In this document: piece after piece, positions 33,330 through 41,455 of the stretch
Numbering within the stretch: position 1 is the stretch's first letter
Layout: the number at the start of each line of letters is the position of its first letter
NCBI GenBank assembly: GCA_902785755.1
Contig: CACZZO010000002.1
Location: 186,001-250,000, forward strand
Source of the DNA: an uncultured Bacteroidia bacterium
GTDB taxonomy: Bacteria; Bacteroidota; Bacteroidia; Bacteroidales; F082
Direction of reading: 5' to 3'
DNA length: 64,000 nucleotides
The notes under the pieces: generated by a model
Database searches by the model: none
Seen by the model: the letters and a program-made list of their open reading frames with translations, nothing else
Told to the model about the DNA's origin: nothing
Made by a program: the position numbers and the translations under genes

Positions 33330-33422
33330 CCGTCACTCCTTGACTTGGGCTGTGGCACGAAGGAACCCCGTAGGGGTGATAGGATATTAGGCAGGCGGTG
33401 GAGCATGGCGGAACCCCTGCCG
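33330..33422 (+). repeat. 93-bp direct repeat, copy 2
   Basis: About 94% identical to 32903-32995, beginning 5 bases after the stop of the first small gene. Together with promoter and gene it marks a tandem duplication with a period of about 430 bases. Confidence 0.9.
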
Positions 33423-33450
33423 GAAAATGGCAAGAACCCAACCATAAAAA

Positions 33451-33484
33451 ATGTTGTGGTGTCGGTGTTTTTGTTTATTTTTGC
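33451..33484 (+). promoter_or_regulatory. Shared promoter block, copy C
   Basis: TTGTGGTGTCGGTGT then TTTTGTTTATTTTTGC, -7 box TATTTTTGC at 33476-33484, 25 bases before the ATG at 33509. Confidence 0.6.
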
Positions 33485-33508
33485 AGTCAGAAACCAACAG
33501 AAATATAA

Positions 33509-33802
33509 ATGTGTACACGTACAATCCATATCAATGACAGTTTGATGGAGCAAGTCAGACCTATGTTCCCCAACGATGATGTTTTGCAGCGGTGGTTGGA
33601 GCAACAAATGAAGTCTATCTTGATGAATTATTCGGCTCAACATAAGCCGGAACATCCTTGTTCCTACACGGATGAGGAAATGTATGCCATCGTCAAGGAA
33701 CGGTTGCAAAGTCTTGAAAAAGGAACAGCCGAACTTGTTGATGGCGAAGAGGTCTTCTCACAAATTCGTAAACGCTATGGCTTTAAGGCATCAGTGGCAT
33801 AG
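33509..33802 (+). CDS. Small antitoxin-like protein (paralogue 2)
   Basis: 97 residues, paralogous to the previous gene. Starts TRTIHINDSLMEQVRPMFPN, then VLQRWLEQQMKSILMNY. The C-terminal part (YTDEEMYAIVKERLQSLEKG, then EEVFSQIRKRYGF) is longer than in paralogue 1 and looks like the Phd/RelE-neighbour type of C-terminal region that binds a toxin, but none is encoded next to it. Likely DNA-binding; not proven. Confidence 0.6.
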   Translation: MCTRTIHINDSLMEQVRPMFPNDDVLQRWLEQQMKSILMNYSAQHKPEHPCSYTDEEMYAIVKERLQSLEKGTAELVDGEEVFSQIRKRYGFKASVA

Positions 33803-33888
33803 CCAAGCCTAATTCTTGTATTCTGGACAATCGGAATAATGATACGAATGCAACTGAAATGTTGTCGGAGAGATAAAGTGTTTCTGTC

Positions 33889-35112
33889 ATGTCCGCCCCA
33901 AAATTCATAGCAGACCGTATTTTTTCGCTTTCGAAGGAAAATCTTTCCTCGACGGTGATGCGCTTGGCCGTCACGAGCGTGGCTTTGGCCATTATCGTGA
34001 TGCTGATTGCATGGGCGGTTGTGGTGGGCTTTAAGAACCAGATTCGCGACAAGGTGATTGGCTTTGTAGCCCCGATTCATGTGCAGTCGTTGGACAAGAA
34101 CGAATCTGTGGAGGAGACGCCGTTTGTGTTGGATTCGTTGTTAATCAGTCGATTAAATGCTATTGAGGGCATTGAGCATTATCAGATGGTGGCCAACAAG
34201 GCGGGCATGATCAAGACCAACGACGAAATTCAGGGCGTGGTGTTGAAAGGCGTGGACGAAAATTACGACTGGACTTATTTCGGGAACTGCCTATTGAAAG
34301 GGAAAACGCCTGAATATCAATCGGGTGAACGCTCCAATGAAGTGCTGGTTTCCAAGGCTATTGCCAACAAAATGCTTTTGGATGTAGGTGACGATGTGCG
34401 TGTGTGGTTCATTGACAAGGACATGCAGGCGCGAGGGCGGAAGTTCACAGTGACGGGCATTTTCGAGACGGGTCTCACCGAGTTTGATGAGCGTTTCGTT
34501 TTCGCCGATTTGAACCAAATCCGCAAGCTGAATGGTTGGGAAGACAACGAAGCGGGATTGTTGGAAATCGCGCTGAAAGACGGTTTCGATGCCAACCAAA
34601 TCAATGAGAAACTGTATTATGCCCTGCCTTCCGAGTTGGCTTCCTACACCGCCCGCGATAGCAACCCACAAGTCTTCGATTGGCTTGACCTTTTGGATAC
34701 CAATGTCTGGCTTATCATGGCTTTGATGTTGCTGGTAGCAGGCATTACGGTCATCAGTATGTTGCTGATTATCATTATTGAGCGCACTTCCACCATTGGC
34801 TTGCTGAAAGCGATGGGCGCGAGCAACAAGTTCGTCCGCGAGGTGTTTTTGCGTCGCTCGTTGCGCATTTTGATGATTGGTATGTTGATTGGCAATGTTA
34901 TTGGTTTGGGTTTCTGCTTATTGCAAAAATGCACCGGACTCATCAAACTTGATGCGGCGACCTATTATCTTTCATCCGTGCCCATCGAATTGCACATTAC
35001 TACCGTGATACTCATCAATTTGGGAACATTGCTCCTTTGGGTTCTGATGCTGTTGATTCCGACTTCAGTCATCAATCGCATCAGCCCTACCAAGTCGATT
35101 CGGTTTGAATGA
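33889..35112 (+). CDS. FtsX-type ABC transporter permease (LolC/LolE-like)
   Basis: 407 residues. One membrane helix near residue 30 (AIIVMLIAWAVVVGF), a periplasmic MacB-like core domain to about 265, then three helices (about 275-300, 325-350, 375-400), the LolC/E topology. ERTSTIGLLKAMGASNKFVR is the conserved coupling loop of the FtsX family. In Bacteroidota such permeases work with a LolD-type ATPase, probably moving lipoproteins from the inner membrane. A LolD-like gene lies 4 kb away on the other strand. No obvious promoter; the 86-base gap to the previous gene is free of genes. Confidence 0.88.
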   Translation: MSAPKFIADRIFSLSKENLSSTVMRLAVTSVALAIIVMLIAWAVVVGFKNQIRDKVIGFVAPIHVQSLDKNESVEETPFVLDSLLISRLNAIEGIEHYQMVANKAGMIKTNDEIQGVVLKGVDENYDWTYFGNCLLKGKTPEYQSGERSNEVLVSKAIANKMLLDVGDDVRVWFIDKDMQARGRKFTVTGIFETGLTEFDERFVFADLNQIRKLNGWEDNEAGLLEIALKDGFDANQINEKLYYALPSELASYTARDSNPQVFDWLDLLDTNVWLIMALMLLVAGITVISMLLIIIIERTSTIGLLKAMGASNKFVREVFLRRSLRILMIGMLIGNVIGLGFCLLQKCTGLIKLDAATYYLSSVPIELHITTVILINLGTLLLWVLMLLIPTSVINRISPTKSIRFE

Positions 35113-35181
35113 GGAAAATTTCGTGTTTTTTTCCTGCCGTTCCAATAAAATCCCTATCTTAGCCGCCAAATCAACAGAATT

Positions 35182-35634
35182 ATGATGAAAGACTTTACCA
35201 TTCAACCGCTGAAAGGCTACGGCGAAATACCTTTCGGAATGACACTTGACGATACGGTCAAGTTGCTGAACATGCCCGACTTCTATGAGGAGTTGAACGA
35301 CATGGAAGAGACGGGCAACCGTTCCATCTATTACGAATATGATGATATTCAGACGAATATCTATTTCGAGGGCATCACCAAGTCGGTGGTGGCTTGTTTC
35401 GAGACGGAGAACGAGGCTGCCACATTGTTTGGCAAGAAAGTGTTCGACCTCAAGAAGGAAGATGCCGTCAAGTTGATGAAAGACAATGGCTTCAAGGACG
35501 TGGAGGAAGAGACCGAGGACGGCGAACTTCGCGTTTCATTCGAAGATGCCATGATGGACTTCTTCTTCGATGGCGACGTGATGACAGCAGTAAGTTGGGG
35601 CGTACTCGTTGATGAACAAGGGGAAATAATATGA
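35182..35634 (+). CDS. Conserved acidic cytoplasmic protein, unknown function
   Basis: 150 residues, very acidic, no signal peptide or membrane helix. The start TIQPLKGYGEIPFGMTLDD and the alternation of strands in SIYYEYDDIQTNIYFEG, KSVVACFETEN and FFFDGDVMTAVSWGV suggest a small alpha/beta fold. I do not recognise the family. The box TATCTTAGC (about 35155-35163, one base off consensus) could be its promoter. The ATG one codon later is equally possible. Confidence 0.65.
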   Translation: MMKDFTIQPLKGYGEIPFGMTLDDTVKLLNMPDFYEELNDMEETGNRSIYYEYDDIQTNIYFEGITKSVVACFETENEAATLFGKKVFDLKKEDAVKLMKDNGFKDVEEETEDGELRVSFEDAMMDFFFDGDVMTAVSWGVLVDEQGEII

Positions 35635-35640
35635 TTGCCT

Positions 35641-35727
35641 CACGCAGAATGTGCAGAATACGCTGAACCTGTCGGGTGCAAAATAGGCATCGCATCGCGA
35701 TTCATATAATTCTGCGAATTCTGCGTG
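35641..35727. repeat. Palindromic intergenic repeat
   Basis: CACGCAGAATGTGCAGAAT (35641-35659) and ATTCTGCGAATTCTGCGTG (35709-35727) are inverted arms matching at 17 of 19 positions. ATCGC/GCGAT forms an inner stem. It fills most of the 128-base spacer before nth. Confidence 0.75.
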
Positions 35728-35762
35728 AATAGAAAAGCGAATTCAGGGTGAAAGAGTAGAAT

Positions 35763-36413
35763 ATGAGACTTCAGCAGAAATACGACGCTTTCGTGGCCTA
35801 TTTCTCGGAACACATGCCCATTGCCGAGTCGGAGTTGCATTACAAAGACCCGTATCAGTTGCTTGTGGCCGTGATTCTCTCGGCGCAGTGTACGGACAAG
35901 CGCGTGAACATGACTACACCTGCGCTGTTTCAGCGTTTCCCGACGGCGCACGACATGGCGACATCGACGGTGGACGAGATTTATTCCTACATCAAAAGCA
36001 TTTCCTATCCTAACAACAAGGCTAAGAACTTGTTAGGCATGGCACAGACTTTGGTCAGTGATTTTGGTGGCGTTGTGCCTGACAATCTGGATGATATGCA
36101 GAAATTGCCCGGCGTGGGTCGTAAGACGGCCAATGTGATGATGGCGGTGGCTTTCAAACAACCGGCCATGCCTGTCGATACACATGTGTTTCGCGTCTCC
36201 AACCGCATCGGCTTGACCCAAAACTCGAAAACCGTCCTCGAAACGGAGAAGGTCTTGGTGGCACATCTGCCTCAAAATGTGCTCTCTAAGGCCCATCATT
36301 GGCTCATCCTCCATGGTCGTTATGTCTGCCTTGCCCGCAAACCGAAATGCGACGAGTGCGGGATTACTGCAATTTGTGATTTTTACCAAAAGAAACAGAA
36401 AAAAGAACAATAA
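35763..36413 (+). CDS. nth: Endonuclease III
   Basis: DNA glycosylase/AP lyase of base-excision repair, removing oxidised pyrimidines. 216 residues, normal length. VAVILSAQCTDKRVN near residue 35, the helix-hairpin-helix LPGVGRKTANVMM with the catalytic Lys, and Asp in PVDTHVFRVSNRIG. The 4Fe-4S cluster is held by Cys in CLARKPKCDECGITAIC (spacing 6, 2, 5). The next gene starts one base after the stop. Confidence 0.95.
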   Translation: MRLQQKYDAFVAYFSEHMPIAESELHYKDPYQLLVAVILSAQCTDKRVNMTTPALFQRFPTAHDMATSTVDEIYSYIKSISYPNNKAKNLLGMAQTLVSDFGGVVPDNLDDMQKLPGVGRKTANVMMAVAFKQPAMPVDTHVFRVSNRIGLTQNSKTVLETEKVLVAHLPQNVLSKAHHWLILHGRYVCLARKPKCDECGITAICDFYQKKQKKEQ

Positions 36414-36414
36414 A

Positions 36415-36873
36415 ATGGAAGAGTATTCAGAAAAACCAAAGAAAAGAGGTATCGGAAGAAAAATCCTCACCACTTTAAGCATCATCCTTGTTTTGGCTGT
36501 GGCGGGTTTTGTTTTCTTCAAGTTTTTTTACGTGTTCGGTAGCGGCGTGAAGGCTGGCGAACTTAACTTGTTCGTTTACAAGGGCTACGTCTTCAAGACC
36601 TACGAGGGTCGACTGATTCAGGCGGGCTACAACTCGCAAAACAGCAATGCAACCATCCAATCGAATGAGTTCAATTTTTCGGTGAAAGACGAGAATGTGG
36701 CCCGACAATTGGAACGTTGCGCAGGAAAGATAGTTGAACTGCACTACAAGGAATATCTCGGCACCTTGCCGTGGCGTGGCATGACCAAGTATGTGGTCGA
36801 CAGTGTTTATTCGGTTACTTCGGTAAACGAATCTCGCGATATGCCGATTTCAGTGCCTTTGGAAGTGCTTTAG
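36415..36873 (+). CDS. Single-pass membrane protein, unknown function
   Basis: 152 residues. A short basic, polar N-terminus (EEYSEKPKKRGIGRK), one membrane helix (about 18-40), and an extracytoplasmic domain with SGVKAGELNLFVYKGYVFKTYEG and a C-terminal strand pattern. From memory it resembles small Bacteroidota proteins misnamed 6-phosphogluconate dehydrogenase; it has no such domain. It lies one base behind nth, so it is probably co-transcribed, and it overlaps the convergent TPR gene by 4 bases. Confidence 0.7.
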   Translation: MEEYSEKPKKRGIGRKILTTLSIILVLAVAGFVFFKFFYVFGSGVKAGELNLFVYKGYVFKTYEGRLIQAGYNSQNSNATIQSNEFNFSVKDENVARQLERCAGKIVELHYKEYLGTLPWRGMTKYVVDSVYSVTSVNESRDMPISVPLEVL

Positions 36874-38930
36874 TTGCTTCTCGAAATCTCCAATTTGCTG
36901 ATTTCCACTTCGTTGTTTTCCGAAATGATTTCAATCCAAGTGTTGTCCTCGCTGAACCACTTGTATTGCGAACCGATGCGGAACAGGAAGGTTTTTTCTT
37001 CCTCTGCGGCTGCGATGGGTAACACAAAACCGCCGTTTTTGCCGCCTGAGCCTCCGAAGGAGACAATCATCGGGAAGGTCTTTTCGGGGTGCGGGTTGCG
37101 CACCTTGATAATGATATAATTGGAACGGCGCACGGCAACCTCAATCTTGTTGAAATCAAACCGTTGCGCTTGACCGGCGGCTAACAACATGGGTTCGCTG
37201 TTCAACTCATAAAGTTTGTTTTGCTCGATGATTTCGCTGATGCGGGCAATCATTTCGGTGGGGTAGGTCTCCAAACCAAGTTCCTCGGCTTTGGTGTAGG
37301 CTTCGATGGCTTTGTCGAAGGTGTTGGTCTTGAAATGACCGTCGCCCTCCTTGATGAAGGCGTTGTATTGTGCGCGTAAGGCTGCGATACGGTCGTTTTC
37401 AGCACGCTCGGCGGCTGCTAATTGGGTTGTCGCGGTTGGGTCGTTGGGTTTGAAAACCAATGCGGTCTGATATTGTGTGATGGCTTCGGCGAACTGTTCA
37501 GCGGTCATGGCTTGGTCACCGGCACTCATGGCCTTGTTGTAATTGGCTTCCAACTCGGCGGCCATTTGAGCGAAGATGCCATCGATTTCCTGAATCTTTG
37601 CCGTTGCGGTGGCATTGCCTTCGTCGTAGGCAACCACTTCTTGGTATTTCAGTTTGGCATTGGCATAATCCTGTTGGGCGAACAATTCGCCAGCGGTATC
37701 CAACATGCTCTTAATGGTAGCCTGTCGCTCGGCCTCCGCTGCGGCCAATTCGGCTTGACGTCTGGCCTCTTCCTCTGCGGCTATACGGGCTGCTTCTTCT
37801 GCCGCCAAACGAGCGGCTTCCTGTTCTGCGGCAATTCTGGCGGCCTCTTGCTCAGCAGCGATTCTTGCGGCTTCGGCCTCGGCAGCCAACCTTGCAGCTT
37901 CGGCTTCAGCGGCCAAGCGAGCGGCTTCTTGCTCAGCGGCAATGCGAGCTGCCTCAGCCTCGGCTGCCAAACGCGCCGCTTCTTGTTCGGCGGCGATGCG
38001 TGCGGCTTCCTCGGCATCTTGTTGGGCAATGAGCGGGTTTAAGCGGGCAATCATGTCGGTAGCGTAAGCGTCATCCGTGACCACCGCTAATGCCCTCTGA
38101 TACTGGGTTTTTGCCTCCTTGTAAGCCTTGCTTTCATACAGACGGTCGGCCTCGGCAATGATGCCGTTGTAGCGGTCGGCAATACCTTTGGCGGTTTGAT
38201 AATCGTTTTTCAAGTTGTTGGCTTGCAGGTCGTTGGGGAAAAGTTCGAGGGCTTGGCTGAGTTTGTCGATGGCGGCCTCATAATTTTTGCGCAGGCCAAA
38301 CTGACGGGCTGCCTCCATCAAATTATCGAAGCGCGTCATTTTCTCCGTATAAAGTTGCTTTTTCTGTCGGGCTTCGGCGAGTTTTTCCTTGGGAAGTTTG
38401 TCGTTGGGGAAAATGCCGATGGCGGTCTCAAACTGCATGATGGCCGCATCGAAATTCTCCTCGGCCAAAAGGCTCTCGCCTTGGCTCATGGCCGTGTCGA
38501 AAGCGTCTTGTTTATCCTGCCGTTCCTTCAAAATGGCACGCACTGCATCTGCCTGACCGCCAACATATTTATCCTCTGGGAAAACCTTCAAAGCCTGTTC
38601 GTATTCCGACAAAGCCTCCTCATATTTCTGCTGGCCGTAGTATTGGTCACCGGCATCCAAATGGGCGTAAAAAACCTCCTGTCGGGCACCGTCTTCCTGG
38701 ATTTTCTTCACCGTCTCGTCAAGTTTCTTCTTGGCGGTTGCGTCGCCCGATTTCTGCTTCAAGGCCATCTCAAAATAGGTTTTCGCGCTGATGTAGTCCT
38801 TGGCCGAAAACTTGTCGTTCCCCTTCTTCATCAGCGACTCGTAGGATTCGGCGTTTTGGGCTTGCATGATGTTGGTGCTCAACATGATAGAAGCACCAAA
38901 CATCATGGAAAATATGAGTTTTTTGTTCAT
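36870..38930 (-). CDS. Secreted TPR protein with long Ala/Glu coiled-coil repeat
   Basis: 686 residues with a signal peptide (LIFSMMFGASIMLSTNIMQA). TPR-like helix pairs run from about 30 to 300 (YYGQQKYEEALSEYEQAL and similar), then a charged coiled coil at about 305-395 made of seven-residue units AARIAAE/AARLAAE, then more TPRs (about 400-560), and a C-terminal beta domain (FDFNKIEVAVRRSNYIIIKV, then FLFRIGSQYKWFSEDN). Probably a periplasmic scaffold; no enzyme motif. The coiled-coil part is encoded by near-identical 21-base units at about 37745-38020. Confidence 0.8.
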   Translation of the reverse strand: MNKKLIFSMMFGASIMLSTNIMQAQNAESYESLMKKGNDKFSAKDYISAKTYFEMALKQKSGDATAKKKLDETVKKIQEDGARQEVFYAHLDAGDQYYGQQKYEEALSEYEQALKVFPEDKYVGGQADAVRAILKERQDKQDAFDTAMSQGESLLAEENFDAAIMQFETAIGIFPNDKLPKEKLAEARQKKQLYTEKMTRFDNLMEAARQFGLRKNYEAAIDKLSQALELFPNDLQANNLKNDYQTAKGIADRYNGIIAEADRLYESKAYKEAKTQYQRALAVVTDDAYATDMIARLNPLIAQQDAEEAARIAAEQEAARLAAEAEAARIAAEQEAARLAAEAEAARLAAEAEAARIAAEQEAARIAAEQEAARLAAEEAARIAAEEEARRQAELAAAEAERQATIKSMLDTAGELFAQQDYANAKLKYQEVVAYDEGNATATAKIQEIDGIFAQMAAELEANYNKAMSAGDQAMTAEQFAEAITQYQTALVFKPNDPTATTQLAAAERAENDRIAALRAQYNAFIKEGDGHFKTNTFDKAIEAYTKAEELGLETYPTEMIARISEIIEQNKLYELNSEPMLLAAGQAQRFDFNKIEVAVRRSNYIIIKVRNPHPEKTFPMIVSFGGSGGKNGGFVLPIAAAEEEKTFLFRIGSQYKWFSEDNTWIEIISENNEVEISKLEISRSN

Positions 38931-39017
38931 GATTCTAATTATTATCCCATTTTAACGGACAAACAATAATAATATTGTGTGTTTCCACAAATTTGTATTC
39001 TTGTAATCCAAAAACCA

Positions 39018-39063
39018 AACTCTCAACCCTAAACTCTCAACTCTCAACTCTCAACTCTAAACT
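39018..39063. repeat. Heptanucleotide tandem repeat
   Basis: Five or so units of CTCAACT/CTAAACT run up to the stop codon of the ABC ATPase gene on the - strand. It is an AT/CT-rich low-complexity spacer with no visible gene. Confidence 0.75.
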
Positions 39064-39664
39064 AAATCCTCCCGTCCTTAATGGTAATAGTGCGGTCCGA
39101 CATGGCGGCCAAATCGGGGTTGTGCGTGACGATGACAAAGGTTTGGTTCATCTCATCGCGCAGGCGGAAAAACAACTTGTGGAGTTCTTGCGCCGACTTC
39201 GAGTCGAGGTTGCCCGAAGGCTCGTCAGCCAAGACCACCGCCGGACTGTTGATCAAAGCCCTTGCCACGGCAATGCGTTGCTGCTCGCCGCCCGAAAGCT
39301 CGGAAGGCTTGTGGTCTTTTCTTGCCGTAAGATTCAGGTAATCAAGGAGTTTTAAAGCCTTTTCAGTGGCTTCCTTTTTGCCCATTCCGCCAATGAAAGC
39401 GGGAATACAGATGTTTTCGATGGCCGTAAATTCGGGCAAAAGGTGATGGAACTGGAACACGAAGCCGATTTTCCGATTGCGGAAAGCGGCCAAATCGGTG
39501 TCATTCAGTTTGTTGACCTCGGTTCCATCGATGAGAAGTTGGCCACGGTCGGCCTTGTCCAAAGTGCCGATGATATGCAGCAAAGTCGATTTGCCTGCGC
39601 CCGAAGCCCCAACGATGCTCACGATTTCCTTCTTGTTGATATGCAGGTCGATGCCCTTGAGCAC
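39062..39664 (-). CDS. LolD-like ABC transporter ATPase, N-terminus shortened
   Basis: 200 residues of an ABC ATPase. Walker [14 protein letters not shown]-loop [10 protein letters not shown], signature [15 protein letters not shown], Walker B VVLADEP, then NLDSKS and the H-loop VTHNP. This is the lipoprotein-export (LolD/MacB) type. The frame upstream of the GTG start reads [10 protein letters not shown], the usual YG-x-x-EVL of the first strand. No start codon is found before an in-frame stop about 20 codons up. The protein therefore lacks about 15-20 residues of a normal LolD, and a promoter box sits in their place. Confidence 0.85.
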   Translation of the reverse strand: MLKGIDLHINKKEIVSIVGASGAGKSTLLHIIGTLDKADRGQLLIDGTEVNKLNDTDLAAFRNRKIGFVFQFHHLLPEFTAIENICIPAFIGGMGKKEATEKALKLLDYLNLTARKDHKPSELSGGEQQRIAVARALINSPAVVLADEPSGNLDSKSAQELHKLFFRLRDEMNQTFVIVTHNPDLAAMSDRTITIKDGRI

Positions 39665-39688
39665 TTCGAGGCTGCCGTAGTCAACGCG

Positions 39689-39697
39689 GCAAAAGTA
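39689..39697 (-). promoter_or_regulatory. -7 box TACTTTTGC before the LolD-like gene
   Basis: GCAAAAGTA on the + strand, 25 bases before the GTG start at 39664. It lies inside the frame that would encode the missing N-terminus. Confidence 0.5.
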
Positions 39698-39730
39698 GAA
39701 AAAAAACGGACATCATTCGAGATTGTCGTG

Positions 39731-40024
39731 TTATTTCTTCCCCCGACTTTCCACCCAAACCCACAGCCGCCACATCAAGTAGCCCCAAGCGAAGAAAAGG
39801 ACGTAGAAAACCCATTTTGGGACGGAGGTCTGGTAAGCGTCCTCGTTGACGATTTCCGAGTATTGCTCGGTGGGGATGTCGGCATAGTAATAGGCACCCG
39901 CGCCAAAGTCGTAGCCTTCGACGAGGCCGAATTTGTTGGCCATAATCCAGCCTGCCAAAAACAAAGTGATTACCACCACGACGATGGTAATCACTTTGAA
40001 TATCTTATGGTTTTTGTTCATCAT
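39731..40024 (-). CDS. Small two-helix membrane protein coupled to the YeiH gene
   Basis: 97 residues, no recognised family. Helix 1 about 8-32 (VITIVVVVITLFLAGWIMA), a 35-residue loop rich in Tyr and acidic residues, and helix 2 about 70-92 (WVFYVLFFAWGYLMWRLWVW). Its ATG overlaps the stop codon of the upstream YeiH-family gene (ATGA), so it is likely translated with it and may be a subunit or accessory of that transporter. A longer frame extending into YeiH is rejected. Confidence 0.7.
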   Translation of the reverse strand: MMNKNHKIFKVITIVVVVITLFLAGWIMANKFGLVEGYDFGAGAYYYADIPTEQYSEIVNEDAYQTSVPKWVFYVLFFAWGYLMWRLWVWVESRGKK

Positions 40025-41358
40025 TTGAACATATCCAGATTCGGGACTTCGAAGATGACTCCAGAGAGGAGGAACCACACGGCAAACAGCGTGAGGGCGA
40101 TGTTGAACAACTGGCCGATGATGTAGAGCCAGAGCACCTTGCCGCCTTGCATCTGCTTGAAGAGGGTCTTGAAGTTGGTGTCCAATCCAATGCTGGTGAA
40201 GGCCAAGACGAAAGCCCAGTTCTTGTATTGGTCGAGGACGCCGTTGATGGCTTTCACATCGCCGCCGAGAGGTTTGACGATGAAGGATGCGACTAACGAA
40301 GCCACAAAGAAACCGATGATGAACTTCGGGAAACGGGTCCAGATTTCGCCGGCACCGACTTTTTGGTTCGGGTCCTTGTCGACCTTGGTGGCGAAGAAGA
40401 TGGCCACGAAGAAAGCGATGAAACCGATGAGGATGTTTTGGATCATCTTGACCATGGAAGCGACTTGCTCGGCTTCTTCGCCGAGGGCGCTACCGGCCAG
40501 CACCACGGCACCCGTCGAGTCCACGGTGCCGCCGATGAGGGCGCCGCCCATCATCTGGTTCATGCCGCAGGCGCGGATAATCATAGGTTCAAATACCATC
40601 ATCAGGATGGTGAAAATGATTGAGATGGAGATGGCCAACGAGAGGTCTTCTTTCTTGGCTTTGGAGGCAGCACCCGTGGCGATGGCCGCGCTGGTGCCGC
40701 ACACCGAAGTGGCCGAAGCCAAGGTGATGACCAAAGGCTTGTTGTCGATTTTCAGGACTTTGGTACCGAGCCACCACATGAAGATGATGACGATAGGCGT
40801 GACAATCCATGCGATGCCGAGGCCGTAGAGGCCGAACTTGGCGATGTTGCTGAACAGCACCGAGAAGCCCATGATGACCAGGCCCGTCTTGATGTAGAAC
40901 TCCGTGCGGATGGCGGGTTTCAGCCATTCGGGTGTGCCGACGGTGTTAGAGATGAGCAGGCCGATGAGCAAGGCCCAGAAAGCCCATTCGAGGTACATCT
41001 TGAGGGTGTATTCGGCGCTAATCATTCTGACGACGACGCAGATGAGGAACAGCACGACGAAGGCAGGGATGAACTTGCCGATTTTCTCGCCTTGCAGTTT
41101 GATGCCGATACCAAACAGGATGCCCGTCACCAAGAAGGTGCGGAGCAGTTTGACCCAAAACTCGCCGTTGAATTGTGCGCTCAAAGATTTCTTTGTTTCC
41201 ACGTTCTCCCACCAGTGCCAGGTGCCGAACTTGGCGGCGGAGAAGTCGAATGAGCTCGTGAGAACAGCGATGCAGGCCACTGCGATGACGATGAAGCCGA
41301 TCCACACGGCTAACCAGTCTTCTTTTTTCCAAAGGTTGGATGCGTTGTTGTTTGCCAT
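40021..41358 (-). CDS. YeiH-family putative sulfate exporter / anion permease
   Basis: 445 residues with about 11-12 membrane helices. Conserved YeiH (PF03601) blocks: RTEFYIKTGLVIMGFSVLF, ASATSVCGTSAAIATG, DSTGAVVLAGS and LDTNFKTLF near the end. The family is called putative sulfate exporter, but its substrate is poorly known. About 60 residues longer at the N-terminus than the E. coli protein, including an extra hydrophilic loop (about 38-70). It is followed by the overlapping small membrane gene. Confidence 0.88.
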   Translation of the reverse strand: MANNNASNLWKKEDWLAVWIGFIVIAVACIAVLTSSFDFSAAKFGTWHWWENVETKKSLSAQFNGEFWVKLLRTFLVTGILFGIGIKLQGEKIGKFIPAFVVLFLICVVVRMISAEYTLKMYLEWAFWALLIGLLISNTVGTPEWLKPAIRTEFYIKTGLVIMGFSVLFSNIAKFGLYGLGIAWIVTPIVIIFMWWLGTKVLKIDNKPLVITLASATSVCGTSAAIATGAASKAKKEDLSLAISISIIFTILMMVFEPMIIRACGMNQMMGGALIGGTVDSTGAVVLAGSALGEEAEQVASMVKMIQNILIGFIAFFVAIFFATKVDKDPNQKVGAGEIWTRFPKFIIGFFVASLVASFIVKPLGGDVKAINGVLDQYKNWAFVLAFTSIGLDTNFKTLFKQMQGGKVLWLYIIGQLFNIALTLFAVWFLLSGVIFEVPNLDMFK

Positions 41359-41397
41359 AATGCTCTTGTTTTAGGTTTTTGCTTTTGAATCGGGCCC

Positions 41398-41448
41398 TTC
41401 GACAGGCTCAGGAGGCCATTAGGCGGTCGTTGAGCCTGTCGAAACGCC
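41398..41448. repeat. REP-like palindrome
   Basis: CCCTTCGACAGGCTCAGGA on the left and GTTGAGCCTGTCGAAACG on the right share the inverted core TTCGACAGGCTCA. It lies in the 97-base spacer between the porin and YeiH genes. 41425-41448 is the exact reverse complement of 65-88. Confidence 0.85.
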
Positions 41449-41455
41449 GCTTGTT

